This document shows, one piece after another, positions 39,616 to 48,672 of a DNA stretch of 64,000 nt. Origin of the DNA: CAZEHS01 sp964649745. GTDB taxonomy: Bacteria > Bacillota > Clostridia > Peptostreptococcales > Acidaminobacteraceae. The notes below the pieces were generated by a model, which saw nothing but the letters and a program-made list of their open reading frames with translations, did not search any database and had not been told where the DNA came from. Positions within the stretch are counted from its first letter, which is position 1; the number at the start of each line of letters is the position of its first letter. The DNA is taken from assembly GCA_964649745.1 (NCBI GenBank), contig CAZYQI010000017.1, positions 1 to 64,000 on the forward strand, in the 5' to 3' direction. Position numbers and translations under genes: made by a program.

Positions 39616-40257
39616 TTATCGGAACAAAAGGGTGAGGGCATCTTTCGTGTCAAAGCCGGAGATGATCAGGTCGGCATCCTTCAGTTCGGGAAAGACGCCG
39701 ATGCCGACCGCCAGCATGCCGGCGGCCTTGGCGGCGGAGATACCTGCTTCCGCGTCTTCGAAAACCAGGCAGTCCCTCGGGGAAAGTCCGGCCATCCGGG
39801 CGCCCAACAGGAACACCTCGGGATCGGGTTTGGCTTTGTGGATCAGGTTTCCATCCACCAAATGATCGAAGAGTTCAAGGATGCCAAGTCTTTGGAGGAT
39901 GTTCCGGGCATTTTTGCTGGAGGAGCCCAGAATCACCTTTTTCCCCTGATCTCGCAGCAGGATCAGATAGCCGGGGAGTCCGGGGAGCAGATCCTTATGG
40001 GTAAGGTTTTCAATCAATTCGAGGTACCGGGTGTTCTTTTTCGTCAGGATTCGGGCTTTATCGCTCTCGGCAAGGGTCCGTCTGCCGCTGCGGAGAATCC
40101 AATCCAGGGAATCCTGACGGCTTACCCCCTTGAGGTTCTCATTGTCTTTTTCGGTAAAGGGAATGCCCAGATCATCGGCAATCTCCTTCCATGCCTGATA
40201 ATGGTATCTGGCGGTATCGGTGAGGACGCCGTCCAGGTCGAAGATGTATCCTTTCAA
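39616..40257 (-). CDS. pgmB: beta-phosphoglucomutase
   Basis: 213 residues of the HAD superfamily: nucleophile Asp7 and acid/base Asp9 in IFDLDGVLTDT, cap-domain segment KGVSRQDSLDWIL (typical of beta-PGM), LGSSSKN, KAKPDPEVF and VFEDAEAGI. It turns beta-glucose 1-phosphate into glucose 6-phosphate, exactly the product of inverting GH65 phosphorylases, whose gene lies upstream. Start is TTG with GCAGG upstream. Last gene of the sugar operon. Confidence 0.95.
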   Translation of the reverse strand: MKGYIFDLDGVLTDTARYHYQAWKEIADDLGIPFTEKDNENLKGVSRQDSLDWILRSGRRTLAESDKARILTKKNTRYLELIENLTHKDLLPGLPGYLILLRDQGKKVILGSSSKNARNILQRLGILELFDHLVDGNLIHKAKPDPEVFLLGARMAGLSPRDCLVFEDAEAGISAAKAAGMLAVGIGVFPELKDADLIISGFDTKDALTLLFR

Positions 40258-40299
40258 AATTTAACCTGCTTTCATTGGTTTTGAAGAATCGGAGGATGT

Positions 40300-42573
40300 T
40301 CATGCATTCAGGATAAGCGGTGCTCCACTCTCGATGGTGAAGGTCTTGCCGTTTACACTGACGGGAACGGGCCTGCCGGACACAGCAAGCTGTATGTCAG
40401 AATGCGTCAGAAAAACCGTCAGTACGGAGCCCTGATAGCACAGGGAAAATTTCAGATCCCCCCAGACAGTCGGCAGGGCGGGCTTCAGGGACAGATGGCC
40501 CTGATGGAGGCGAAGGCCTGCAAATCCGTAGATAAGAGCCATCCAGGTCCCTCCCATGCTGGCCATATGGAGGCCGTCCTTGGTGTTCAGATGGGTATTG
40601 TCCAGATCCAGGCGTACCGTTTCGTTGAAATAATCCAGGGCCTTGTCCGCCATCCCCAGTCGGGATGCCATGATGCTGAAAATACAGGCGGTCAGGGAGG
40701 AATCAAAGGTGGTGATGTTCTCATAGTACTCATAGCTGTTCCGAAGGGTGGATTCCGGAACCCCATCCTCCAGAAGGAAGTGGGACAGTACCACGTCGGC
40801 CTGCTTGCAGACCTGATGGCGGTAAAGGGTCAGGGGATGGAAGTGAAGAAGCAGGGGGGTTCCGTCGGAAGGGTTCCTCGAAAAATCCCAGGGAGCCTTG
40901 TTCAGGAAGGAATCATCCTGGGCGTGAATATCCAGACTTTCGGAATAGGGGAGGATCATGGCCTCGGCAGCCAGGGTACAGGCTTCAAACTCGGCATCGG
41001 TCATCCCTATACGCTCCAGAAGACTGTTCAAGCTGTCCGGATGCGCCTGGCGGAGCAGATTACGAAGCCTAACAGCCCACAGGAGATTGTAGCGGGCCAT
41101 GGTGTTGGTGTAGTAATTGTTGTTGACGATGGCGGTGTATTCATCGGGGCCGGTAACCCCGTCGATATGATAGCGGCCATCCGTGAAGTGTCCGGCATCC
41201 AACCAGAGCCGGGCCGTTTCGAAGACCACCTCCGCCCCGTGGGCAGCCATGAAATCGAGATTTCCGGTGGCCAGATAGTAGTGGATGAAAGCGTAGGCGA
41301 TATCCCCGCTGATGTGATACTGGGCGGTTCCGGCGGGGAAATAGCCGGAGCATTCCTTTCCGCTGATGGTCCGCCAGGGGAACAGGGCCCCCCGTTGATG
41401 TCCCAGTTCTCTTGCTCTGTCCAGAGCATCCGGGAGGATCTTGCAGCGGAACAGCAGCAGGTTTTCGGCCAGCTCCGGGTGGGTCATGATGAAGAAAGGC
41501 AGGATATAGATCTCCGTATCCCAGAAATAGTGGCCCTCATACCCTTCCCCCGAGAGCCCCTTGGCTGCCACTGAACAGTGAGGATCCTTCCCGGCAGCCT
41601 GAAGCAGATGGTACAGGTTGAAGCGGATGCCGTCCTGAAGCTCGGCGCCTCCTGAAATCTCGATATCGGATTTTTCCCAAAAGGCCTTAAGGTATGCTTT
41701 CTGCTTCTCCAGGTGCGTTTCAAAAGAATCGGCTGCGGTTTTCGCCAGCAGAGAAAGGCCGGAGGGCCCGGAATCCCCATGCCGCAGGGAGTCGGTGTAG
41801 ATCACATGCTTCGTGAAACGCGCGGTATCCTTCAAGATCCAACGGAACGTATGGGTGACGGCGGTAGCGGTTGCGGAGGCGGTCCGCTCGGCAGCGGTGG
41901 TGGTGAGAACCGCTGCGGTACAGCTGCACCGGAGTCCGGAGGCCATGGTTTCGGCAGTGATGCTGCAGACCTCATCCTGAGACTTGGCCTCAAGGATGTT
42001 CAGGCGTTTGGTGTGACCGGAGGCTACCCGGGGATCGCTGTCGTCGGAGTGGTTGCTTACATCCCCATCCAGGGTGAAGACCAGCTCTGCAGGTTCCGTG
42101 AAGTTCAGCGCTTCTATCTCCAGTTCTGTTAAAAACAGCTCAGGGACAGCGAAGGAAACAAGCCGGCGATAAGTGAGCCGGAGCCTGCGGCCCTTTTCCG
42201 TTTCAAGGGTATAGGATCGAAGGGTGATGCCCTTTTCCAGATCCAGCTGCCGCTGGTAATCCAAAAGTGTCCCGCAGAAGGGTGTCACCTTTTCGCGGTC
42301 TTCACCGACGTACAGGTGGAAGCCTTGAGCGTCCATGATATTCAATAGTTTTTGGCTTTGTTCGGGGTCTCCGAACTGTTTTTCGGCATGAACCATGGGG
42401 ACGGTATCATAGAACCCGTTGATGTAGGTCCCTTGGATGGACGGGTAGTCCCCAGGGTAGCCCTCCTCAAAGTTGCCGCGGATACCGATGTAACCGTTGG
42501 CCAGAGTGAAAAGGCTTTCGTTGACCGGCAACTGGAGCGGATCAAGACTGTTATTGACAATGGTTGGCTGCAT
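40300..42573 (-). CDS. glycoside hydrolase family 65 disaccharide phosphorylase
   Basis: 757 residues with the GH65 plan: N-terminal beta-sandwich (NESLFTLANGYIGIRGNFEEG), (alpha/alpha)6 barrel with the acid Glu478 in VTGPDEYT and YFWDTEIYILPFF, and the C-terminal beta-sheet. GH65 enzymes split maltose, trehalose, kojibiose or nigerose with phosphate, giving beta-glucose 1-phosphate and glucose. Which disaccharide it uses cannot be read safely from the sequence. It is cytosolic, as the sugar comes in via the ABC permeases. AGGAG precedes the ATG; its stop is 42 bp before pgmB. Confidence 0.93.
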   Translation of the reverse strand: MQPTIVNNSLDPLQLPVNESLFTLANGYIGIRGNFEEGYPGDYPSIQGTYINGFYDTVPMVHAEKQFGDPEQSQKLLNIMDAQGFHLYVGEDREKVTPFCGTLLDYQRQLDLEKGITLRSYTLETEKGRRLRLTYRRLVSFAVPELFLTELEIEALNFTEPAELVFTLDGDVSNHSDDSDPRVASGHTKRLNILEAKSQDEVCSITAETMASGLRCSCTAAVLTTTAAERTASATATAVTHTFRWILKDTARFTKHVIYTDSLRHGDSGPSGLSLLAKTAADSFETHLEKQKAYLKAFWEKSDIEISGGAELQDGIRFNLYHLLQAAGKDPHCSVAAKGLSGEGYEGHYFWDTEIYILPFFIMTHPELAENLLLFRCKILPDALDRARELGHQRGALFPWRTISGKECSGYFPAGTAQYHISGDIAYAFIHYYLATGNLDFMAAHGAEVVFETARLWLDAGHFTDGRYHIDGVTGPDEYTAIVNNNYYTNTMARYNLLWAVRLRNLLRQAHPDSLNSLLERIGMTDAEFEACTLAAEAMILPYSESLDIHAQDDSFLNKAPWDFSRNPSDGTPLLLHFHPLTLYRHQVCKQADVVLSHFLLEDGVPESTLRNSYEYYENITTFDSSLTACIFSIMASRLGMADKALDYFNETVRLDLDNTHLNTKDGLHMASMGGTWMALIYGFAGLRLHQGHLSLKPALPTVWGDLKFSLCYQGSVLTVFLTHSDIQLAVSGRPVPVSVNGKTFTIESGAPLILNA

Positions 42574-42585
42574 GAATGGCTCCTG

Positions 42586-43407
42586 TTAATCTTTCAGCGC
42601 CCCGGAAGTGAGGCCTGAGATAATCTGTTTTTGGAAGAGAAGGATGATGATCAGGGTGGGGATGGTAACGACAATGGCGGCTGCGGTCACCTGTCCCCAG
42701 AAGATTTCAAATTGTCCCCGCAGGAAGGATATGGCCACCGGCGCGGTGTGATAAGAGGGGTCCGTGTTCAGTGTCAGGGATAGGATATATTCATTCCAAA
42801 CCCCGATGAAGGTGATGATGGCGGAGGTGAAGATGCCCGGCAGAGCCAGGGGAATCATGATCTGGAACAGGGTTTGCAAAGGTGTTGCGCCATCGATGAA
42901 GGCCGCCTCCTCCAGTCCGAAGGGGATTTTACGGAAGTGTGTCATCAGAATGTAGATGGCCACAGGCAAGGAAATCATGGAATAAGGCAGAACGATGAAA
43001 TAGGAATTTGTCCATCCCAGATCCACGAACATGTTGTAAATAGGACCTACGGCAATCATCTGCGGGAACATGGAGGTGCCCAGGATAACGGCCATGAAAA
43101 GTCGTTTCCCTTTGATGTTGAGACGAACCAAGGCATAGGCCGCCAGAATGGCAATCAGCGTTACGTACAGGGTGGTGACGGAGGCAACGATAAAGCTGTT
43201 CTTAAGGCTGCCGGGTACGCTGCCGGACAGGATGTTTATGTAGTGAATCAAGGTGGGGTGCTCTGCCAGGATCTTAAAAGCTCCGTCGCTCCAAATTTCC
43301 CGCTCCGGCTTGAAGGAGGTCAGCAGGACCCACAGGAAGGGGAATACGATGATGAAGATATAGAACGCAATCAGGGTCAGAATCCGTTTCTCATGGGGTT
43401 TGTTCAT
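42586..43407 (-). CDS. sugar ABC transporter permease (MalG-type)
   Basis: 273 residues with six helices and the CUT1 EAA loop EEAAFIDGATPLQTLFQIMIPLALPG, which docks the ATPase. It is the second permease; AGGGAGGA precedes the ATG, 3 bp after the first permease gene. Partner of the MalF-type protein in disaccharide uptake. Confidence 0.95.
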   Translation of the reverse strand: MNKPHEKRILTLIAFYIFIIVFPFLWVLLTSFKPEREIWSDGAFKILAEHPTLIHYINILSGSVPGSLKNSFIVASVTTLYVTLIAILAAYALVRLNIKGKRLFMAVILGTSMFPQMIAVGPIYNMFVDLGWTNSYFIVLPYSMISLPVAIYILMTHFRKIPFGLEEAAFIDGATPLQTLFQIMIPLALPGIFTSAIITFIGVWNEYILSLTLNTDPSYHTAPVAISFLRGQFEIFWGQVTAAAIVVTIPTLIIILLFQKQIISGLTSGALKD

Positions 43408-43410
43408 GGT

Positions 43411-44649
43411 CTATTCCTCCCTGGATATCAGATCCACATCCAGAATTTTCACGAAGACGATGGAAATTAGGGCCACGCAGAGGGCGATGAGTACCGCCAG
43501 GGCGGAGCCATAGCCGAATTGAGTCTGTGCGAACATGGCCTTATAGGCGTAAATGGAGATGGTTTCCGTCTGTCCTCCGGGACCGCCCCCGGTGAGGACC
43601 CAAATCAGGTCGAAGACCCGGAAGGCGTCCAGGGTTCTGAACAGCAGGGCTACCAGGATGGAGCTCTTCAGCATGGGAAGGGTGATCTTGAAGAACTGCT
43701 GGAGCCGGGTGGCACCATCGATGGAGGCCGCTTCGTAGTAGGAGATGGGGATGGTCTGTAGTCCGGCCAGGATCATCAGAGCCATATAGGGGGTTGTTTT
43801 CCACACATCTGCCAGGACTACGGCCCCCATGGCACTGCTGCCGGTCAGGAGAAGGGCAGCGGGGCTGCCGACGAGCCCCAGGGCAGAAAACAGGTGAGCC
43901 ACGACACCGCTGCTGCCATTGTAGAGATAGAGCCAGATCATGGCGGATACAACGGTGGGAATCGCCCAGGGAATCAGGGAGAAAACCCGGATCAGGCCCT
44001 GGCCCTTCATGGCTTTGTTCATCACCAGAGCCAAAAGGATCCCAAGGATAAGCTCGAAGGTAACGGAGAAGATGGTAAATATGACGGTTTGCGTCATCCC
44101 GGACCACATCCGGGAGTCCTGAAGAGCCCGGGCATAATTGCCCATACCGATGAAGTTGGGCTTGATAAAGGCTTTTCCGTATCCGGTGGACACTGCCGTC
44201 AGGTCTGCCTCCAGCTGGAGGCCGGAATCGTTCTGGCTGTAAATCGTATGGAGAGAGGCCGCGACGTCCCGGTTCAGGTCAGTCAGCGCCTCCGATTGTT
44301 CTGGGGTCAGTTTAACCGGTTCCTGTCCCTTCAGGGGACCGTACGCAAGTTCCATTTTTTGGTCGGATGCCTGCACCAGGGACATCAGCCGATGGATTTC
44401 GTCTACGACGGCAGGGTTGGCAGCTACAGCCAGTTCAGAGTCCAGATAATACAGCATGTAACGGCTGGTTTCTTCATAGGCGGCCAGGTTATAGCTATCC
44501 TGAAGGCTCAGTCGGGCTTTGGCGGGGTCGTTGAGCTGATAATCGAAAAGGGAATACACGGCGGACTTCCCCACAGGATACAGCGAGAAGATGAAGATAA
44601 GCAGGAAGGCTGGAATCAGCAGAATATACCCTATTTTTTGTGTTTTCAA
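43411..44649 (-). CDS. sugar ABC transporter permease (MalF-type) with large external insert
   Basis: 412 residues, about 110 more than usual CUT1 permeases. TM1 (about 8-30) is followed by an insert of roughly 130 residues (35-165, helical and polar, ending NFIGMGNYARAL), then the other helices and the EAA loop YEAASIDGATRLQQFFKITLPML. The insert should lie outside the cell, where the binding protein docks. E. coli MalF also has a big external loop, but after TM3. Start is TTG with GGAGG eight bases upstream. Confidence 0.92.
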   Translation of the reverse strand: MKTQKIGYILLIPAFLLIFIFSLYPVGKSAVYSLFDYQLNDPAKARLSLQDSYNLAAYEETSRYMLYYLDSELAVAANPAVVDEIHRLMSLVQASDQKMELAYGPLKGQEPVKLTPEQSEALTDLNRDVAASLHTIYSQNDSGLQLEADLTAVSTGYGKAFIKPNFIGMGNYARALQDSRMWSGMTQTVIFTIFSVTFELILGILLALVMNKAMKGQGLIRVFSLIPWAIPTVVSAMIWLYLYNGSSGVVAHLFSALGLVGSPAALLLTGSSAMGAVVLADVWKTTPYMALMILAGLQTIPISYYEAASIDGATRLQQFFKITLPMLKSSILVALLFRTLDAFRVFDLIWVLTGGGPGGQTETISIYAYKAMFAQTQFGYGSALAVLIALCVALISIVFVKILDVDLISREE

Positions 44650-44678
44650 AGGCGCTTCCTCCGGGGGGATTAAGAAGA

Positions 44679-44714
44679 CAGGCCGTGGGGCCGGATGATC
44701 GGTCCCACGACCTG
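44679..44714 (-). terminator. hairpin between binding protein and permease genes
   Basis: CAGG-CGTGGG...CCCACG-CCTG with an inner GGCC/GGTC stem (44679-44714) makes a strong hairpin. After it the minus strand reads TCTTCTTAAT, a weak U tract. Such intra-operon hairpins commonly let more binding-protein mRNA accumulate than permease mRNA. Confidence 0.65.
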
Positions 44715-44740
44715 ATTTTCAGCGATAAGCAAGTTTGGGG

Positions 44741-45979
44741 TTACTGTCCCAGAGCGGTTTTGATTTCTGCGGTCGCATCCTCCAGGCTCATGGATCCGGA
44801 GAGATATTTGTGGGCAGAGACCTGGATCTTGTCGGATACTTCGGAGTAGTTGGGAACCACGGGACGGGCGATGGTTTTGCCCAGGGCCAGACGGAAGGGC
44901 TCCGAAGCCAACAAAGGATTCACCTTCACCAGTTCGGCGTCTGTCAGCAGGGAATTGAGGCCCGGCAGGTTTCCGTTGTTGGTGCTGAGGATTCGCTGTC
45001 CTTTTTCGCCGGAAAGGTAGGCGATGAAGTCCTTGGCCCCCTGCATATTATCGGTGTTCTTATTGATTCCCAGAAGCCAGCCGCCGACCGTGTCTCCGGT
45101 GGGCAGTGGAGCAAAGCCAACCTGCTCGGGCTTGATCTTGGAATCGGCGCTCTTGATGATGCCCAGCATGTAGGGCCAGTTACGAGCGAAGACGCTGTCG
45201 CCGTTGACAAAGGAGGCGTGGGTCTCACCCTCGGTGTAGACGAGGATATCCTCCGGTGTGGCTGTTTTGGAATCCGTGAAGGCCTTCATGGTTTCAAGGC
45301 CGCCGGCGATATCGGTCCAGTTGTTGGTGAATTCATTGAGGTTGCATACCAGACCTTCGTACTGTTTGGACTGATAAACCATCCCTGTTTTTGTGCCCCC
45401 CTGACCGGCGTACTTCTCGGCCATGGCCTTCAGGTCAGCCCATGTGGCCGTTCCGGCCTCAAGCTTGGCTGCGTCCTCCGGAGAAACGATGTCCTTGCGG
45501 AAGTACAGGAAGCCCAGGTCGGGGAAATAAGGCAAGGCGTAATTCTTGCCCTCGTATTTCCCGGAAGCCATGGAGCCGGCATTGAAGTCGGAAGGCTTTT
45601 GTCCCAGATCCATCATCATCTGGTCCACGGGCTCCAGATAACCGGCGGCAGCAAATTCTCCGGCCCAGACCACGTCCATGCCGATGACATCGTACTCATC
45701 CGATTTGGAGGACAGGGAGTTCAGCAGCTGATCGTGCATCTGGGCGGAATCGTTGGTCATGTTGGAAAAAACGATTTCGTACTGCGGGTATTCGGCCTGG
45801 AAGCCTTCGATCACCTTCTGGATGCCGCCTGCAGCATCGGCCTGGAGGCCCAGGGTGATCTTTGTCTTGGCTGCCGCTTCAGGCGCAGCGGGTGCCGCCG
45901 GTTCGGCAGGCTTGGCGCAGCCGGTGGAAGTGACAATCAGGGCAACGGAAAGAAGCAGTGATGCAAACGTTTTCTTCAT
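44741..45979 (-). CDS. sugar ABC transporter substrate-binding lipoprotein
   Basis: 412 residues. Start at 45979 (AAGGGGGAG upstream) gives a lipoprotein signal with lipobox TSTGC (Cys21), then a Pro/Ala-rich spacer and a family 1 binding protein (TKITLGLQADAAGGIQKVIEGFQAEYPQYEIVF; WLLGINKNTDNMQGAKDFIAYL). It catches the disaccharide outside the membrane and delivers it to the two permeases. First gene of the operon. A cre site overlaps codons 2-6. Confidence 0.94.
   Translation of the reverse strand: MKKTFASLLLSVALIVTSTGCAKPAEPAAPAAPEAAAKTKITLGLQADAAGGIQKVIEGFQAEYPQYEIVFSNMTNDSAQMHDQLLNSLSSKSDEYDVIGMDVVWAGEFAAAGYLEPVDQMMMDLGQKPSDFNAGSMASGKYEGKNYALPYFPDLGFLYFRKDIVSPEDAAKLEAGTATWADLKAMAEKYAGQGGTKTGMVYQSKQYEGLVCNLNEFTNNWTDIAGGLETMKAFTDSKTATPEDILVYTEGETHASFVNGDSVFARNWPYMLGIIKSADSKIKPEQVGFAPLPTGDTVGGWLLGINKNTDNMQGAKDFIAYLSGEKGQRILSTNNGNLPGLNSLLTDAELVKVNPLLASEPFRLALGKTIARPVVPNYSEVSDKIQVSAHKYLSGSMSLEDATAEIKTALGQ
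45961..45976. promoter_or_regulatory. CcpA cre site
   Basis: ATGCAAACGTTTTCTT matches the WTGNNARCGNWWWCAW consensus at all but one position. It lies inside the first codons of the binding protein gene, where bound CcpA would block elongating polymerase. This would shut the phosphorylase operon when preferred sugars are present. Confidence 0.6.
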
Positions 45980-46012
45980 AAGTGGAATCTCCCCCTTAAT
46001 TAAGTTAATTGA

Positions 46013-46018
46013 ATTATA
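46013..46018 (-). promoter_or_regulatory. -10 box of the sugar operon promoter
   Basis: TATAAT on the minus strand, about 35 bp before the binding protein start, with no good -35. This fits a promoter that needs an activator; the divergent AraC-type gene starts 70 bp away. A small palindrome AGATATCT near 46030-46042 may be part of its site. Confidence 0.55.
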
Positions 46019-46088
46019 CGCAACGACGCAGTAGAATAATATCATATAACTCAGATATCTATCACATATCAAAGCGAATGGTGACGCC

Positions 46089-47276
46089 ATGAGAGAAAAG
46101 ACATCTCTGCCTGAGACCGCACGGTTTGTCCAGACCCTGACCGGCCTTCCTGTAACCGTGATTGCGGATAATTGTATCAGCGGTTTTTTCTGCGAGGACG
46201 CCTTCCTGCCATATGTGGCCTCTCACCATGAGTGGTATCTGGGGCAGCTGGAGCCTGGAGATGCCGGAAGCGTTCTTGAACCCCGCTATATCGAAAACCA
46301 TCTTCAGGAAAGCTATCTGGAGTATGGTCTGAAATCGGGAGAACGGCTGATGGCCGGACCCTTTCTGCTGAATCGGAGCCTGGCTCAGCAGCGGAAAACA
46401 GCTCTGGAAAAACTGGGCTTCGCCCTGGACCACGAGCGTATAGGGATCGCTTATCTGGAGCAGCTGAAGACGGTCACAACCGAAGAGATCAAGGCCATCC
46501 AGTTCCTGCTCTTCCTGACCCAGCGGGACCTGTCCCAGGAGGATACCGGACAGCAGCGGACATCATCCCTGGTGGCCGACTATTATCGGAACCTCATCGC
46601 CAATCGGGAATCCTGCTATCATCACCCGCCGTTCCATCTGGAGCAGCAGCTGATGGAGCAGATCCGTCAGGGGCAGACAGCCCAGGCGCGGGATACGGCC
46701 AACCGCCTGTACACCCACCCGGACGCCAGTCTGGCCTCCACCTCGGTGCGGTCCTACCGCAATTCCCTCATCTGCCGCTGTACGCTTTACACCCGGGCCG
46801 CCATTGATGCAGGGGTGGAGTCGGAGGCGGCCTTCACGCTGTCCGACGTCATGATCAATGAAATCGAGAAGAAAAACAGCATACAGGAGCTCTACCGCCT
46901 TGATCTGGCCATGATCGAAGGCTTTTGCGACCTGCCCAGACGTCGGGAGGAGGATGTGCATTCCGTGCTGGTGCGCCGCACGATCCGTCATATTCGGGAC
47001 AACATCTACGAAAAGCTGGAGGTTGCCGAAATTGCCAGGCAGTTATTCGTTCATCCAAACTATCTCAGCGGGCGGTTCCGAAAGGAAATGGAGGTCACCA
47101 TAAGTGCCTATGTCCTGAATCTGAAAATCGAGGAATCCCTGAAGCTGATGGCCCATTCCGATAACTCCATCTCCGACATTGCGGCCTTCCTGGGTTTTTC
47201 AAGCCAGAGTCACTTCGGACACGTTTTCAGGCGAATCATGGGTGTAACGCCGCTGAAATACCGATCCAAACAGTAG
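46089..47276 (+). CDS. AraC family transcriptional regulator
   Basis: 395 residues. The C terminus (about 295-395) has two helix-turn-helix motifs typical of AraC/XylS: LEVAEIARQLFVHPNYLSGRFRKEM and SISDIAAFLGFSSQSHFGHVFRRIMGVTPLKYR. The N-terminal 290 residues are a helical sensor region of unknown fold. It is divergent from the disaccharide operon and most likely activates it when the sugar is present. Confidence 0.92.
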   Translation: MREKTSLPETARFVQTLTGLPVTVIADNCISGFFCEDAFLPYVASHHEWYLGQLEPGDAGSVLEPRYIENHLQESYLEYGLKSGERLMAGPFLLNRSLAQQRKTALEKLGFALDHERIGIAYLEQLKTVTTEEIKAIQFLLFLTQRDLSQEDTGQQRTSSLVADYYRNLIANRESCYHHPPFHLEQQLMEQIRQGQTAQARDTANRLYTHPDASLASTSVRSYRNSLICRCTLYTRAAIDAGVESEAAFTLSDVMINEIEKKNSIQELYRLDLAMIEGFCDLPRRREEDVHSVLVRRTIRHIRDNIYEKLEVAEIARQLFVHPNYLSGRFRKEMEVTISAYVLNLKIEESLKLMAHSDNSISDIAAFLGFSSQSHFGHVFRRIMGVTPLKYRSKQ

Positions 47277-47321
47277 TTCCAGTGCAGCCGTGATCCTGAT
47301 GGAAGCCGAGTTTTGAATGCA

Positions 47322-47362
47322 TAAGCGATAAAAACGGCCTTGACGGCCGTTTTTATCGCTTA
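47322..47362. terminator. bidirectional terminator
   Basis: TAAGCGATAAAAACGGCC (47322-47339) pairs perfectly with 47345-47362, with five U's inside the stem. It separates the AraC-type gene and the convergent stalk protein gene. Confidence 0.9.
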
Positions 47363-47369
47363 ATGGGGG

Positions 47370-48428
47370 TTATTGGATTTCCAGTAGCTGTAGCTCTCCG
47401 TCCCAGTCGATGGAAAGGCCCAGGCCTTCAACCATGGCGCGGAGGGGGATCACGGTACGGCCGTTGATAATCTGAGCGGGTACCTCCAGCTTAACGCTGT
47501 TTCCATTGAGCTTCATGCTGTCATCGCCTATTTCAAATTCCAAAACGGTGGAACCCTTCTGTATGGTTATCTTCTGCTCCTGCTCGTTCCACAGAACCGT
47601 TGCCCCCAAGGAGGCTGCAATGGCACGAACCGGTATCAGGGTGCGGCCGGAAGCGATAACGGGTGGGGTGTCGAATTTGACTTCCTTGCCGGTGACAAGG
47701 ATGCTGTTAAGCGGAAGGGCTTTAATTCCGGGCATCTGATTCAATGTGGTCTGAAGACTGCTGGCGGTATTCCATTCATCATCGGAATAGAGCTTCCTGA
47801 GAAAATCACGGATGGCGACTTTTTTCTCCTGAATCTGAGTTTGCAGGGATGCCTTCAGCGCTTCCTGTTCAGAAATCTGCTTTTTCAAATCCAATAAGAC
47901 AGAAGCGTCGGCAGAGGTTCCTAAGGAATCCAGCTGGGTCCGCAGGCGCAACAGTTCTTTTTCCACCGCATCCCGCTGTGTCTTTAAAGCATCCAGCTCC
48001 GTTTCAACCCGATGCTTGCTGTCGTCGTAGGGCTTGAAACGATCATCTCCAAGGATTTGCTGCATCTTCATTTCAACCGTATCCTTCTGGTTCTTGAGAT
48101 CCCGGAGTTCCAGAGTCAGGCGGGATATTAAGGCGCTGTCTCCGCTTTTTTCAACACTGTCCAACTGATTCTTAACACTGTCGATCTGATTTGACAGCCG
48201 TTCCTTTTCGGCATACAAGGTCGCGTATTCAGGGCTGGAGGACAACGCGGCAGAACTCCCGCTGTCATCATTCAGGTCGTGGGTGGCAGGGTCGTCGGAA
48301 CCTCCGGAATTCGATGAGGATCCGTCGTCGCTGCCTTTACTGCCGAAGGCGGCGGGATCGCCGGTTGCTAAGGGGAAAATAAGGGTCAAAACAATGATCA
48401 CGATCATCAGTTGTGCTGCTCTTTTCAC
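47370..48428 (-). CDS. exported coiled-coil protein with stalk domain
   Basis: 352 residues. Start is GTG at 48428, with AAAGGAGG upstream; the protein then begins with a signal (VKRAAQLMIVIIVLTLIFPLA). A Ser/Gly/Asp-rich linker (about 25-60) leads to a coiled coil (about 68-215, many K-D-L-Q heptads) and a copper amine oxidase N-terminal (stalk) domain (about 240-352) with GRTLIPVRAIAASLGA and GRTVIPLRAMVEGLGL. It is probably a cell surface protein held on the wall. The role is unknown. An upstream in-frame ATG adds residues that read through the promoter. Confidence 0.85.
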   Translation of the reverse strand: MKRAAQLMIVIIVLTLIFPLATGDPAAFGSKGSDDGSSSNSGGSDDPATHDLNDDSGSSAALSSSPEYATLYAEKERLSNQIDSVKNQLDSVEKSGDSALISRLTLELRDLKNQKDTVEMKMQQILGDDRFKPYDDSKHRVETELDALKTQRDAVEKELLRLRTQLDSLGTSADASVLLDLKKQISEQEALKASLQTQIQEKKVAIRDFLRKLYSDDEWNTASSLQTTLNQMPGIKALPLNSILVTGKEVKFDTPPVIASGRTLIPVRAIAASLGATVLWNEQEQKITIQKGSTVLEFEIGDDSMKLNGNSVKLEVPAQIINGRTVIPLRAMVEGLGLSIDWDGELQLLEIQ

Positions 48429-48613
48429 TTTAAACCCTCCTTTGTCATACGATGCTGAGACGAAAAGCCGTAACAGCGATGGAGAAAATACACAGTTGAC
48501 ACTATAATCATACCCATAACCGGGCGGACCAATCACGGGATTGAGACCTGTTATCAATAAGAGCGGTTCTGACACCCGGCAAGGCGTTAAAATTATTTAC
48601 TACCTTATATAGA

Positions 48614-48630
48614 ATATACGAATAGTATAT
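48614..48630. promoter_or_regulatory. AT-rich palindrome ahead of the 160-residue gene
   Basis: ATATAC (48614-48619) and GTATAT (48625-48630) are inverted around five bases, about 45 bp before the start codon. It could be an operator or part of the promoter. Confidence 0.3.
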
Positions 48631-48672
48631 GCTGAATTTATAAGGATACATAACCTATGGAGGTGTAAAAGC

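Noticed and set aside
40402..41574. 390-codon open frame on the plus strand
   Set aside because: Antisense to the GH65 gene, which has all its motifs; no start signal.
44735..45961. 408-codon open frame on the plus strand
   Set aside because: Antisense to the substrate-binding protein gene, low-complexity Gly/Val/His content, no known domain.
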